Position numbers and translations under genes: made by a program. From NCBI GenBank assembly GCA_021203465.1, contig JAJQBC010000097.1, positions 1 through 37,175 on the forward strand: 37,175 bases of DNA, in the 5' to 3' direction. This document shows positions 1 to 7,268 of the stretch, in pieces. This DNA is from Lachnospiraceae bacterium. GTDB lineage: Bacteria; Bacillota; Clostridia; Lachnospirales; Lachnospiraceae. The notes beneath the pieces are model-generated. The model was not told the origin of the DNA, did not search any database, and saw only the letters and a list, made by a program, of their open reading frames with translations. The first letter of the stretch is position 1. Each line of letters begins with the position of its first letter.

Positions 1-1
1 G

Positions 2-2083
2 ACTAACTCCAATTTTCGCCTGTGCCTGCGTGTACACGACATACACGACTCGATCTATATGCTGCGAAATTAGTACTCTGATTATATCACGCAGGCCGGG
101 CGCGGTTATCTGCAAGTCGGCAGCGACGAGATCTACGAGCAGTTCCAGTCCGGCTACAGCGGCGCGGAGTACGTGGATGACCCGGCGCAGAATCGCCCTT
201 CCGTGGCTGTAATGCTGACGCGGACCGGCCGGGTTTCTTTGGAGGGGAACGCTTCCGGGCCGAAGCGCCGCGCGGACGGTACGGCAGTCACGCAGCTCGA
301 CGCGGTTATCGCATACTTATCGCGCATCACGAAGGAGCATCACTATGACCGGGAAATGCTGCTCTGGCTGCCGGTGCTCCCGCGGGAGCTTTATCTTAAC
401 GAGCTGGAAGGCTACGAGGAGCAGAAGAAAAAGATACCGGGAGCGTCCTGGAGTCTCGACGCGATGATCGGCCTTTACGACGATCCGGCAAATCAGGCGC
501 AGAAGCCGCTGCATGTGTCCTTCTCGGAGGGCGGTCATCTGGCGGTCTGCGGGGCGGTGACCAGCGGCAAGAGCACCTTTGTGCAGACGCTGCTTTATTC
601 CCTGCTGGAGCGCTACACGCCGGCGGAGCTGAATTTCTATGTGCTGGACTACAACAGCCGCATGCTGCTGCCCTTCGCGGAAGCACCGCACTGCGGCGGT
701 GTGATTCTCGACACGGACGAGGAGAAGGTGAAGCGCTTCTTTCACATGCTGTCCCAGATGATGGAGGAGCGGAAAAACCAGTTTGGCGGCGGAAACTACA
801 GTCAGTATGTGCGTGCCTGCGGCGGTGAGGTGAAGCTTCCGGCGGTGCTGATCGTGATCGACAATTACGCGGGATTTCGCGAGAAGACGGGCTCACAGTT
901 CGACGACTTTATGGTGCGGCTGTCCCGTGAGGGCGCGGGCTACGGTCTGTTTCTGGTGCTGACGGCGGGCGGTTTTGGCGCGAGCGAGATTCCGGCCCGG
1001 CTCGGTGGAAACATGCGCACGGTGATCTCCCTTGAGATGGGGGATAAATTCAAGTATGCAGAAGTCATGCGTGTCTCGCGGATCGGAATCGTACCGGAGA
1101 CCGATGTGAAGGGGCGCGGCCTGGCGAATGTCGGCGGAAATATTCTGGAATTCCAGACCGCGCTGGCGAGAAAGGCGCCGGACGCCTACGCGCTGTCCGA
1201 GGGCATCCGTGCAGTCTGTAAGAAGGTGGCGGAGGGCTGGAGCGGAAAGCGGGCGGCCCGTATCCCGGTCATACCGGAGAAGCCGACGCTTGCCGATCTG
1301 CAGGAGGCGGAGGGATATGAGGCGGCGCAGGAGAGCCGCCGTTATCTGCCGCTCGGCTACCTCGAGCAGGACGCTTCTCTCTACAGCATCGACCTGTGGC
1401 GTACGTATTGTTATCTGATTCAGGGAAAGAGCCGGACAGGAAAGAAGAATGTGCTGAAGCTTCTTATGCATGCAGCAGTCCGGAAAGCGGGCGCGCGCGT
1501 CTGCCTGATCGAACTGAACGGGAAGGAACTGCAGTCCACGGTGGAGCTTCTGGCGGTCGAGTACCTGTCGGAGGAGACGGCGGTTTACGAGTTCTTCAAG
1601 TCCACGGTGCCGGTCTTCAAGGAGCGGAATCAGCACAAGCGTCAGTTGCTTGCGGAGGGACTGGAGGGCGACACGCTCGCCGAACAGATGAACGGGGGAC
1701 AGCAGATCTTCATCTTTATCGCCGATATGCTCAGTTTTCTGCAGATGGCCTACCGGCCTTCGGAGGGTGTGGGAGACATCCACGCCTATCTGGAAAATAT
1801 CACAGAGAAAGGCAGCAGCCATGGTTTTTATTTCTTTGGCTGTATGCTTCCGGAACAGCACGCGCAGATTTCCGCAAGGCCGGTGTATGCGAACATGATT
1901 TCTTATCAGACGGGCATACACCTTGGAGGAAATACGGGTGCGCAGTGCCTGTTCCAGTTTACCAACATTCCGCATATGGAGCAGCTGAAGGCCGCGAAGC
2001 CGGGGACGGGACTGATCCCGGACGCGGAAGACGCGTCAGTGTCCCGCAAGCTTGTACTTCCGCTGTACAGGGGGAGTAAATGA
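2..2083 (+). CDS. essC: EssC-type T7SS ATPase, C-terminal part (5' partial, in-frame stop near the edge)
   Basis: This is the C-terminal half of the FtsK/SpoIIIE-like motor that drives type VII secretion at the membrane. Homology-like reading starts at base 2 (FRLCLRV) and runs in one frame into QAGRGYLQVGSDEIYEQFQ, the conserved end of the first ATPase domain. A TAG at 71-73 interrupts it; the first usable downstream start is GTG 173. Numbered from that GTG, ATPase domain 2 has Walker A GAVTSGKS (127-134) and Walker B VLIVID (225-230). Domain 3 has a degenerate Walker A (GKSRTGKK, about 418-425, with Lys for Ser/Thr) and a weak Walker B (IFIFIAD), as in the substrate-binding last domain of EssC. 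The stop TGA overlaps the next start (ATGA), implying translational coupling. The stop at 71 lies in a divergent patch at the window edge, so it may be a contig-end error. Confidence 0.88.
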
Positions 2084-2784
2084 TCTGTACAGTGTTTCGC
2101 ACCGCGAAGGCGGAGGCGGCTCTGATCGAGGAGGAACTGCGGAGGAAAACGGCGCTTGCTACCGATGAGCGGCTGGTCGTCGTGGGTCTGTTCACGCGGG
2201 ATGCCTACCAGAGGTTTCTGGACGGCGAGGAGCGGGCGGATGTGATCTGCGTCGATGTCTCCGCGACGCCCGGGATCGGCCATGCGGAGGCGCTGCGCAG
2301 GAGATGTCCGGCTGCGGCGATCGTGCTGCTGGCGGACGTGAAGACGCCGCCGACCGCTTATATGAAACCCACGATTCTGGCCGCGGCGCTGCTCCTAAAG
2401 CCGCTGAGCGTAGAGACGGTGCGCGGCGTGGTGGAGGAGGTCTTCCGCTGTTTTCTGGAGAAAGAGCCGGATGACGGGAGCGTATTCCTTGTGGAGACGC
2501 GCGAGGGAAAGGAACGGATTCCCTGGTCAGATATTCTCTACTTTGAAGCACGTGCGAAGAAGATTTACGCCTGCACCGCGGACAGTGAGTATGGCTTTTA
2601 CGATACGATGGACGCCCTGGAAGAGAGGCTGAAAGACCGCTTCGTGCGCTGCCACAGGAGTTATCTGGCGAACAGGAAACTGATCGAGAAGGTGCGCCTC
2701 TCACAGAATTTCATCACCCTGCAGGGCGATGTGGAGCTGCCGCTGTCGCGCAGCTACAAGGGCGTATTGAAGGAGATGAAGTGA
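2080..2784 (+). CDS. LytTR-family response regulator with atypical receiver domain
   Basis: This 234-residue protein has a receiver-like N-terminal half and a LytTR DNA-binding domain from about residue 132 (SVFLVETREGKERIPWSDI, then DRFVRCHRSYLANRKLI). LytTR proteins bind pairs of direct repeats two helical turns apart and usually activate transcription. The receiver keeps an Asp in VICVDVS (D59) and a Lys in LLLKPLS. It lacks the acidic pair normally seen at the end of strand 1 (MICTVFRTAK), so phosphorylation may be weak or absent. No histidine kinase lies in the window. Its start overlaps the essC stop by 4 bases and its stop overlaps the next ATG, so it belongs to the secretion operon. 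Direct-repeat operators at 3449-3478 and 6071-6100 are plausible targets. Confidence 0.88.
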   Translation: MICTVFRTAKAEAALIEEELRRKTALATDERLVVVGLFTRDAYQRFLDGEERADVICVDVSATPGIGHAEALRRRCPAAAIVLLADVKTPPTAYMKPTILAAALLLKPLSVETVRGVVEEVFRCFLEKEPDDGSVFLVETREGKERIPWSDILYFEARAKKIYACTADSEYGFYDTMDALEERLKDRFVRCHRSYLANRKLIEKVRLSQNFITLQGDVELPLSRSYKGVLKEMK

Positions 2785-3215
2785 TGAAGGACAGAGTACA
2801 TTTATTTACAAAGGAAGAGTTTGTCCTTCTCGCTGCCTGCGCGGGGATACACAGGATGTACGGCTTTGAGACGGGGGCGGACGCGCTGAAGCGGGAAGGC
2901 GCGATCGCGGCGTTGCAAAAACTGCATGTCCGTGGCTGTGTGGAGACAGAGGATGACAGGTTCCGGCTCTGCGGGGAGACGAAGGATCTGTTTGCTGGGA
3001 TACGTGAGGCGGCGACGACGCTGGAGGTGCGCAAATCAAACGGAAGAAGCTGTATGATTTACATAGGCTCTGAGGCGGTGCGGGTCGCGCCGTCCGTCAG
3101 GAGACAGGGAATGCTGGAGGTGCAGGGAATCGCCGTCGCCGATTTGTGGGATTTCCTGCAGGACGAGGGGTGGATATCGAAGGAACAGGAAGAGAGAATG
3201 GAGGAGATTCTGTGA
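2784..3215 (+). CDS. Small T7SS-operon protein, possibly EspG-like
   Basis: This 143-residue protein has no signal peptide or membrane segment. ATG 2784 is chosen because it overlaps the preceding stop (TGATG); a GTG lies one codon upstream. The N-terminal half looks helical (FTKEEFVLLAACAGI, then ALKREGAIAALQKLHVRGCV). The C-terminal half looks like a beta sheet (CMIYIGSEAVRV, then MLEVQGIAVADLWDFLQ). This order of helices, a reach-a-new-row 'LxxRG' element and a sheet resembles EspG chaperones of actinobacterial ESX systems, but I see no diagnostic motif and that idea is an inference. It is translationally coupled on both sides inside the secretion operon, which supports a role in T7SS such as chaperone or targeting factor. 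Confidence 0.72.
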   Translation: MKDRVHLFTKEEFVLLAACAGIHRMYGFETGADALKREGAIAALQKLHVRGCVETEDDRFRLCGETKDLFAGIREAATTLEVRKSNGRSCMIYIGSEAVRVAPSVRRQGMLEVQGIAVADLWDFLQDEGWISKEQEERMEEIL

Positions 3216-3442
3216 TACTTGTGGATATTCTGGTGGCGGCAAATGGAAGGCAATATGATTTCCGTCTGGATGAGGACGCGTACACGGCCGTGATCGTGGA
3301 TGAAATAGGAAAGCAGCTCTCGCCGACGGGCGATGCATCGGACTTGCTGCTCTGCGATTACGAGGCGGGGCAGATCCTGCCGCTCGACCGGACGCTGAAG
3401 CAGCTCGGCATCGGAAATGGAAAAAAGCTGGTGCTGGTCTGA
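3212..3442 (+). CDS. esaB: YukD/EsaB-like ubiquitin-fold T7SS protein
   Basis: This 76-residue protein starts at GTG 3212, which overlaps the previous stop by 4 bases and follows a GGAGGA ribosome site at 3200-3205. The sequence has a beta-grasp pattern: a first strand pair (VDILVAANGRQYDFRL), a helix (YTAVIVDEIGKQL), and the ending LPLDRTLKQLGIGNGKKLVLV. That ending is typical of YukD/EsaB, small ubiquitin-like cytosolic proteins found in T7SSb loci, where they are needed for secretion or regulate it. Position after essC and the LytTR gene supports this. A longer reading frame opens upstream at 3146, but it would overlap the previous gene by 70 bases and lacks a good ribosome site. Confidence 0.85.
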   Translation: MILVDILVAANGRQYDFRLDEDAYTAVIVDEIGKQLSPTGDASDLLLCDYEAGQILPLDRTLKQLGIGNGKKLVLV

Positions 3443-3448
3443 AAATGT

Positions 3449-3515
3449 GTCGTTCGTCAGAAAAACAGGTCGTCTGTCGCGTTTCATCCGCAGCAGATGC
3501 AAGGCGTGATATTGT
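3449..3515 (+). promoter_or_regulatory. Candidate LytTR operator and promoter of the WXG100 operon
   Basis: Two 10-base direct repeats, GTCGTTCGTC (3449-3458) and GTCGTCTGTC (3469-3478), lie exactly 20 bases apart, about two helical turns. Seven of nine positions of the first repeat fit the general LytTR half-site with its central GTT. Thirty-one bases after the second repeat is an extended -10 (TGA TATTGT, 3507-3515). There is no good -35 box, as expected of an activator-dependent promoter. The predicted start near 3522 leaves a leader of about 15 bases holding AAGGAGGG. The same arrangement recurs at 6071-6137. Confidence 0.72.
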
Positions 3516-3536
3516 AGTATCTGCAAGGAGGGAAAC

Positions 3537-3893
3537 ATGTTAGCAATCGACGTCAGACAGGTAAACAGGACGCTTACTTCCATGGAGAACTGCCTGCGAA
3601 AACTCGAGGCTCTGAATGACGAGGTCGATCAGGTGAGCCGGAAGCTCCGCGAGTATACGGAGATGGAAGAAGTGGTGGCGAGTCTCCATGTTCAGACGGT
3701 GCAGATTGGCGAGCAGAACTACAGTCTGAAGCGGATGACGGACAAGCTTGCCGACATTGTGCAGATCTACAATGATCGCGAGACGGCTATTGCAGGTTAT
3801 GCGGAAGAAGCCGATGCGGCGGCGGGAAGTGCGGCGGTCACGAACTGGGAAGTCCCGGGATGGATCTTCCGGATATTAGGACAGGAGGGATGA
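3537..3893 (+). CDS. Coiled-coil protein of the WXG100 operon
   Basis: This 118-residue protein is preceded by a strong AAGGAGGG site. Residues 5-85 are a long run of heptad-like helix (VNRTLTSMENCLRKLEAL, then LREYTEMEEVVASLHVQTV), followed by a short hydrophobic end with VPGWIFRIL. There is no signal peptide and no clear central WXG: the only tryptophans are near the C-terminus. Helical-hairpin size and first place in the WXG100 operon suggest a WXG100-like partner or secretion accessory protein. I do not recognise a named family. It is the first gene behind the candidate LytTR-controlled promoter. Confidence 0.75.
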   Translation: MLAIDVRQVNRTLTSMENCLRKLEALNDEVDQVSRKLREYTEMEEVVASLHVQTVQIGEQNYSLKRMTDKLADIVQIYNDRETAIAGYAEEADAAAGSAAVTNWEVPGWIFRILGQEG

Positions 3894-3897
3894 AAGG

Positions 3898-4200
3898 ATG
3901 ATTCCGTACACGGAGGTTGACACGGCCAGAATGAACCAGGACATCAGAGTGCTGGAACAGGAGATTGCGAATGCCCGGAGCGGACTCGACAAGATGATGC
4001 AGGAGATCGAACAGCTCAATTCCATGTGGGTTGGCAAGGCAAATATGGCGTTTCGGGTGCAGGTGGCGAAGGATCAGACGACGATGAACGAAGTGCTTGA
4101 CGAGATGGACCGTCTGGTTGACTGCATGACCTATGCGAGCAGCGAGTATGCAAAGTGTGAGAGTGAAGTCCGTAGCGTTGTGGACAGCATCAGAGTATAA
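3898..4200 (+). CDS. WXG100-family protein (1)
   Basis: This 100-residue protein is all helical, with the turn motif W44-V-G46 (NSMWVGKANMAF) in the middle, the hallmark of the WXG100/ESAT-6 superfamily. Such proteins form helical-hairpin dimers and are exported by EssC-type motors. The C-terminal helix carries YxxxE elements (YASSE, YAKCE) of the kind used as export signals. The ATG follows GGAGGGATGAAAGG, only 4 bases after the previous stop. It differs clearly in sequence from the other WXG100 proteins here, so it may pair with one of them as a heterodimer. Confidence 0.9.
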   Translation: MIPYTEVDTARMNQDIRVLEQEIANARSGLDKMMQEIEQLNSMWVGKANMAFRVQVAKDQTTMNEVLDEMDRLVDCMTYASSEYAKCESEVRSVVDSIRV

Positions 4201-4214
4201 GGAGGGATAGAAAC

Positions 4215-4559
4215 ATGGCAATAGCAGGTTTGACGCTGGACAGCTTCCTGAGCGTGCTGAAGGTCAATCCCCAGGTGATGCTGACAAAGGCCTCCACTGT
4301 CAACACACAGATCGGGAACATGAAGAAAGCGTTCGAGGAGCTCGAAGCTTCTGTTAACAACACGAAGAACTACTGGATTGGGGACGCAGGGGACGCGCAT
4401 CGCGCCTATTATACGAACCGAAAGGCGGAGATCGAGGAAATTTTTGCAAGACTTCAGGAACATGTGACGGATTTGCAGCAGATGTCCGCGGTGTATTCGG
4501 GGGCGGAGCAGGAAGCGGAAGCGACGGCGGAGGAACTTCCGTCGGATGTGATCGTATAG
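4215..4559 (+). CDS. WXG100-family protein (2)
   Basis: This 114-residue helical-hairpin protein has W54-I-G56 (KNYWIGDAGDAHRAYY). After the second helix comes a YxxxE element (YSGAE) and a short acidic tail ending in DVIV. The same DVIV ending occurs in the 104-residue WXG100 proteins downstream. An AAGGAGGGA site precedes the ATG. It lies in the middle of the operon. The extra residues compared with a canonical WXG100 are at the N-terminus (LDSFLSVLKVNPQVM), ahead of the first long helix. Confidence 0.9.
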   Translation: MAIAGLTLDSFLSVLKVNPQVMLTKASTVNTQIGNMKKAFEELEASVNNTKNYWIGDAGDAHRAYYTNRKAEIEEIFARLQEHVTDLQQMSAVYSGAEQEAEATAEELPSDVIV

Positions 4560-4569
4560 GAGGTGCAGC

Positions 4570-4887
4570 ATGAAGACGGCTTCAGAAATTCGCTTTAATT
4601 ACAATCAGGCGCTCGCGAGAGCGCAGGAACTGGAGGAGGTTGCTTCTGAGATGAAATCGCTCGCGAATAAAGAGCTGGCGGATTCCATGCAGAATCTTTC
4701 GACGGTCTGGCAGGGAGACTCGGCAACGGCTTTTCTTGGAAAAGGGGCGACGCTGAAAGAGAAAGTTTTAAAAAGTGCAAAAGGCCTGGAGGAGACGGCG
4801 ACCACGATTCGAAATGTAGCAAAACGAATCTATGATGCGGAGATGGCGGCCTACAGGCTTGCAATGGCAAGAAAGTACAACGATTAA
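4570..4887 (+). CDS. WXG100-family protein (3)
   Basis: This 105-residue protein has W47-Q-G49 (LSTVWQGDSATAFL) between two long helices, the typical WXG100 layout. Its C-terminal helix ends in YDAEMAAYRLAMARKYND, which lacks an exact YxxxD/E motif. It may therefore depend on a partner for export. The start codon follows AGGAGGTGCAGC, 10 bases after the previous stop. It is the most basic of the WXG100 proteins in this operon. Confidence 0.9.
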   Translation: MKTASEIRFNYNQALARAQELEEVASEMKSLANKELADSMQNLSTVWQGDSATAFLGKGATLKEKVLKSAKGLEETATTIRNVAKRIYDAEMAAYRLAMARKYND

Positions 4888-4912
4888 ACAAAATTTAAGG
4901 AGGAACAAAAGG

Positions 4913-5215
4913 ATGGCATTGATCAGAGTAACGGCAACACAGCTGAAGGCGCAGGCGGAGGAGCTCAGGACGCTGAACTCCCAGTATAAGGATCAGGTGA
5001 CAGAACTCGAGACTTGTGAGACGAATCTGGCCGGTATGTGGGAAGGCGAGGCGCGGGACGCGTTCCACAACGCCTTCAACAGCGACAAGACCCAGATGAC
5101 GAACTTTTACACGCTGATCGAGCAGTACGTCGCGAAGCTTCTGACGATCGCCGCGAAGTACGAGCAGGCGGAAGCGACGAACCAGGAAATCGCAACAGTT
5201 CGGAACTACCAGTAG
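4913..5215 (+). CDS. WXG100-family protein, type A, copy 1
   Basis: This 100-residue WXG100 protein has W43-E-G45 (GMWEGEARDAFHNAF) and the C-terminal YxxxE element YEQAE. ATG 4913 is chosen over an upstream start at 4832, because AAGGAGGAACAAAAGG sits directly before it and the paralogue at 6811 starts at the same place. By eye the two copies differ at about 11 of 303 bases, and only one difference changes the protein (Gly41 to Ser). It always sits next to the type B gene, so A and B probably act as a pair. Confidence 0.93.
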   Translation: MALIRVTATQLKAQAEELRTLNSQYKDQVTELETCETNLAGMWEGEARDAFHNAFNSDKTQMTNFYTLIEQYVAKLLTIAAKYEQAEATNQEIATVRNYQ

Positions 5216-5306
5216 AGCGCAGCAGAGAACTGAAAACGGCGTAATTACGTCGGAGAACAAACAATCAAGAATACCGTATGGCATAAGCCGAAAGGAGATA
5301 TAGAAA

Positions 5307-5621
5307 ATGGAAGGAACGTTAAGAGTAACACCGGAGCAGCTGCAGTCGGCGGCGAGTGAATTTTCGAGCAGAGGAACCACAGTAGGAAACCTGACCTCCC
5401 AGATGACGAATCTGGTGACGGGGCTGAGCAGTATCTGGGAGGGCGAGGCCTTTACAGCTTACACGACGAAGTTCCGGCAGCTGGATGACGATATTCAGAA
5501 GATCATCCGCATGATCACGGAGCACAGCGAGGATCTGACCGAGATGGCGCGCATCTACAGCGAGGCCGAGACCGCGAATCAGGAGGAGATCGCGAGCCTG
5601 GCGGGGGATGTGATCGTTTAA
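5307..5621 (+). CDS. WXG100-family protein, type B, copy 1
   Basis: This 104-residue WXG100 protein has W44-E-G46 (SSIWEGEAFTAYTTKF), YxxxE (YSEAE) and a DVIV tail. A CGAAAGGAGATATA site precedes the ATG and is conserved in the second copy. The protein is identical to that encoded at 7269-7583, although the genes differ at about 18 codons by eye, all silent. This shows strong selection on the protein after an old duplication. It follows type A copy 1 by 91 bases. The last codons are followed by the remains of another gene. Confidence 0.93.
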   Translation: MEGTLRVTPEQLQSAASEFSSRGTTVGNLTSQMTNLVTGLSSIWEGEAFTAYTTKFRQLDDDIQKIIRMITEHSEDLTEMARIYSEAETANQEEIASLAGDVIV

Positions 5622-5685
5622 GAGAATGAAATGAAGCATACTGACCGGATGAGGCAAAGTATGGAGAAAAAGAGGGAGAACAGGA

Positions 5686-6005
5686 TGAAACAAAGAAATC
5701 GACGGAAATCTCCCGGCGCAAAACAGGCCCTGTGCCTGTCTTTGTGCTGTGTTTTGCAACAGTGAATTCCTGATTGATATCTATGGAAACAAGGCACCGG
5801 ACAACGACAGACCCTGTCTGTCGGTTTGGTCTCTGCAGCAGGGACATCAGATGGACAAACCGGCTACGGGGTCTTTGACCTGTTCACCGGAAGACAGCTT
5901 CTGGACTATAAGTACAGCTCTATACAGTACGTATCCGGCTATATCTATGCGCTGGATAATGCGCAGAATACCTGGACGATATACAAGGTGAACCTGTCGC
6001 TTTAG
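5686..6005 (+). pseudogene. Remnant of a gene with a WG-repeat-like C-terminus
   Basis: No single frame spans this stretch, but its end reads well in the frame stopping at TAG 6003: GYGVFDLFTGRQLLDYKY, followed by SGYIYALDNAQNTWTIYKV. This resembles the repeats of WG-repeat or similar beta-propeller-like extracellular proteins. The first part has a start (ATG 5686) with a basic then Cys/Leu-rich segment that stops at 5763, in another frame. I infer a decayed secreted or lipid-anchored protein with internal deletions or frameshifts. It lies between two copies of the duplicated WXG100 pair, so it was probably broken during that rearrangement. Confidence 0.55.
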
Positions 6006-6041
6006 ATTTTGCCGGATGAGCAGGCAAAGGAGGAAGAAACG

Positions 6042-6068
6042 TGAAAGTACAATTCAGGCTTGTGTGAA
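6042..6068 (+). pseudogene. Truncated gene start (8 codons)
   Basis: A good ribosome site (AAAGGAGGAAG, about 6027-6037) precedes GTG 6042. The reading frame encodes only VKVQFRLV before a TGA at 6066-6068. The next bases are the LytTR-type operator at 6071. It looks like the beginning of the next operon gene, cut off where the operator/promoter segment was joined. A functional micro-ORF or leader peptide cannot be excluded. Confidence 0.4.
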
Positions 6069-6070
6069 GT

Positions 6071-6137
6071 GTCATTCGTCGGAAAAACAGGTCGTCTGTC
6101 GGGATTCTGACGCTCCTTCCGAGTGATGTGTTATCCT
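6071..6137 (+). promoter_or_regulatory. Second candidate LytTR operator and promoter
   Basis: Direct repeats GTCATTCGTC (6071-6080) and GTCGTCTGTC (6091-6100) again have a 20-base period. Exactly 31 bases later is an extended -10 (TGT TATCCT, 6129-6137), the same geometry as at 3449-3515. The segment from the first repeat to the end of the second matches the upstream site at 28 of 30 bases; the following 31 bases do not match, so the operator is conserved and not just copied with its surroundings. It should drive the secreted-protein gene at 6218 and perhaps the WXG100 pair after it. Confidence 0.72.
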
Positions 6138-6217
6138 GTACTTGCAGGAAACGAAAACGGCTGCTTACAGAAGTCAGCCGAAATCAACACAGCAAAACAG
6201 AGAAGGGAGACTGCAAT

Positions 6218-6730
6218 ATGACAACTACAAAGAAAGCATTTCAAACACGTTTCATTACACTTTTACTGGCATGCGCGCTTATTTTTACTGCAGTGCTGAC
6301 CAACACAACCATGACCGTTTTTGCAGCAACGACGGGAGGAACCGACACCAAGACTATTACAGTAAAAACACAGTCTAATTGGTACAAGCCAGGTTCAGAG
6401 AGCATTACCCTCAGACAGAATAAACAGACGATCACTTACAAAAATGTTTCTGGAAAGGCAAAAGAAATAACAGGCTATTATGGTTATTATACCATTACCG
6501 TTTATAACAAAACAGACAATAAGACCAGCACAGTTTACTGGAAGGGCGGAAAAACCTACAAAATTTCCCTTGGTCGAGATAAGACTTATTCTATTAAGGT
6601 GGCCTATAATGCAAGCCAGACAAACTTAAAGGCATTAGCGGCGATGCCCAAGACGGGGTGGAGGAATATGAGCTATACATCTGCAAGCTGGTATGTAAGT
6701 TCAACCTGTAAGGTTTCCAGTTATCACTAA
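6218..6730 (+). CDS. Small secreted protein, low GC, unknown function
   Basis: This 170-residue protein has a clear Sec signal peptide: basic start (TTTKKAFQTRF), hydrophobic core (ITLLLACALIFTAVL) and a likely cleavage after VFA at residue 36. The mature part of about 134 residues is rich in Thr, Tyr, Lys and Ser, with short strand-like pieces (KTITVKTQSNWY, TVYWKGGKTYKISLG). This suggests a small beta-sandwich outside the cell or at the wall. There is no lipobox or LPXTG. Its base composition is visibly more AT-rich than its neighbours, which suggests recent acquisition. It has its own LytTR-type promoter at 6071-6137 and a GAAGGGAGA ribosome site. I do not recognise a family. Confidence 0.78.
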   Translation: MTTTKKAFQTRFITLLLACALIFTAVLTNTTMTVFAATTGGTDTKTITVKTQSNWYKPGSESITLRQNKQTITYKNVSGKAKEITGYYGYYTITVYNKTDNKTSTVYWKGGKTYKISLGRDKTYSIKVAYNASQTNLKALAAMPKTGWRNMSYTSASWYVSSTCKVSSYH

Positions 6731-6810
6731 TTTCCCCAGTATCAGACAGAAGTTTCGGGAAAGAAGCTACTGACAACCAAAGTCAGAGAAATTAAAGGAG
6801 GAACAAAAAG

Positions 6811-7113
6811 ATGGCATTGATCAGAGTAACGGCAACACAGCTGAAGGCGCAGGCGGAGGAGCTCAGAACGCTGAACTCCCAGTATAAGGATCAGGTGACA
6901 GAACTCGAGACCTGTGAGACGAATCTGGCCAGTATGTGGGAAGGCGAGGCGCGGGACGCGTTCCACAACGCTTTCAACAGCGACAAGACCCAGATGACGA
7001 ATTTTTACACGCTGATCGAGCAGTACGTCGCGAAGCTTCTTACGATCGCCGCGAAGTACGAGCAGGCGGAGGCGACAAATCAGGAAATCGCGACAGTCCG
7101 GAACTACCAGTAG
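6811..7113 (+). CDS. WXG100-family protein, type A, copy 2
   Basis: This 100-residue paralogue of the protein at 4913-5215 is identical except Ser for Gly41 just before the W-E-G motif (SMWEGEARDAF). The ribosome site AAAGGAGGAACAAAAAG is also conserved, but similarity stops a few bases upstream of it. The duplicated unit therefore begins about at the Shine-Dalgarno sequence. It lies downstream of the low-GC secreted-protein gene and may be co-transcribed with it from the second LytTR-type promoter. Confidence 0.93.
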   Translation: MALIRVTATQLKAQAEELRTLNSQYKDQVTELETCETNLASMWEGEARDAFHNAFNSDKTQMTNFYTLIEQYVAKLLTIAAKYEQAEATNQEIATVRNYQ

Positions 7114-7268
7114 AGCGTCAGCTCAACAGCCATAGCACTGGAACAGGCAAGACGTGTCTCTTACCAGGACAAAAGTCAAACGGGCAGACTGTTTTACGCT
7201 GACGCGCGGCTACAGTCTGAGATTATCAAAGAACATACCGATACACAAGCCGAAAGGAGATATAGGAA

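Noticed and set aside
30-212. Short plus-strand frame at the left edge
   Set aside because: It is out of frame with essC, with a Ser/Thr/Arg-rich product; the essC frame explains the same bases.
5749-5991. An 80-residue frame inside the remnant at 5686-6005 as a real gene
   Set aside because: It has no ribosome site and ends within sequence whose other frame gives the WG-repeat-like peptide, so it is a frame shadow of the dead gene.
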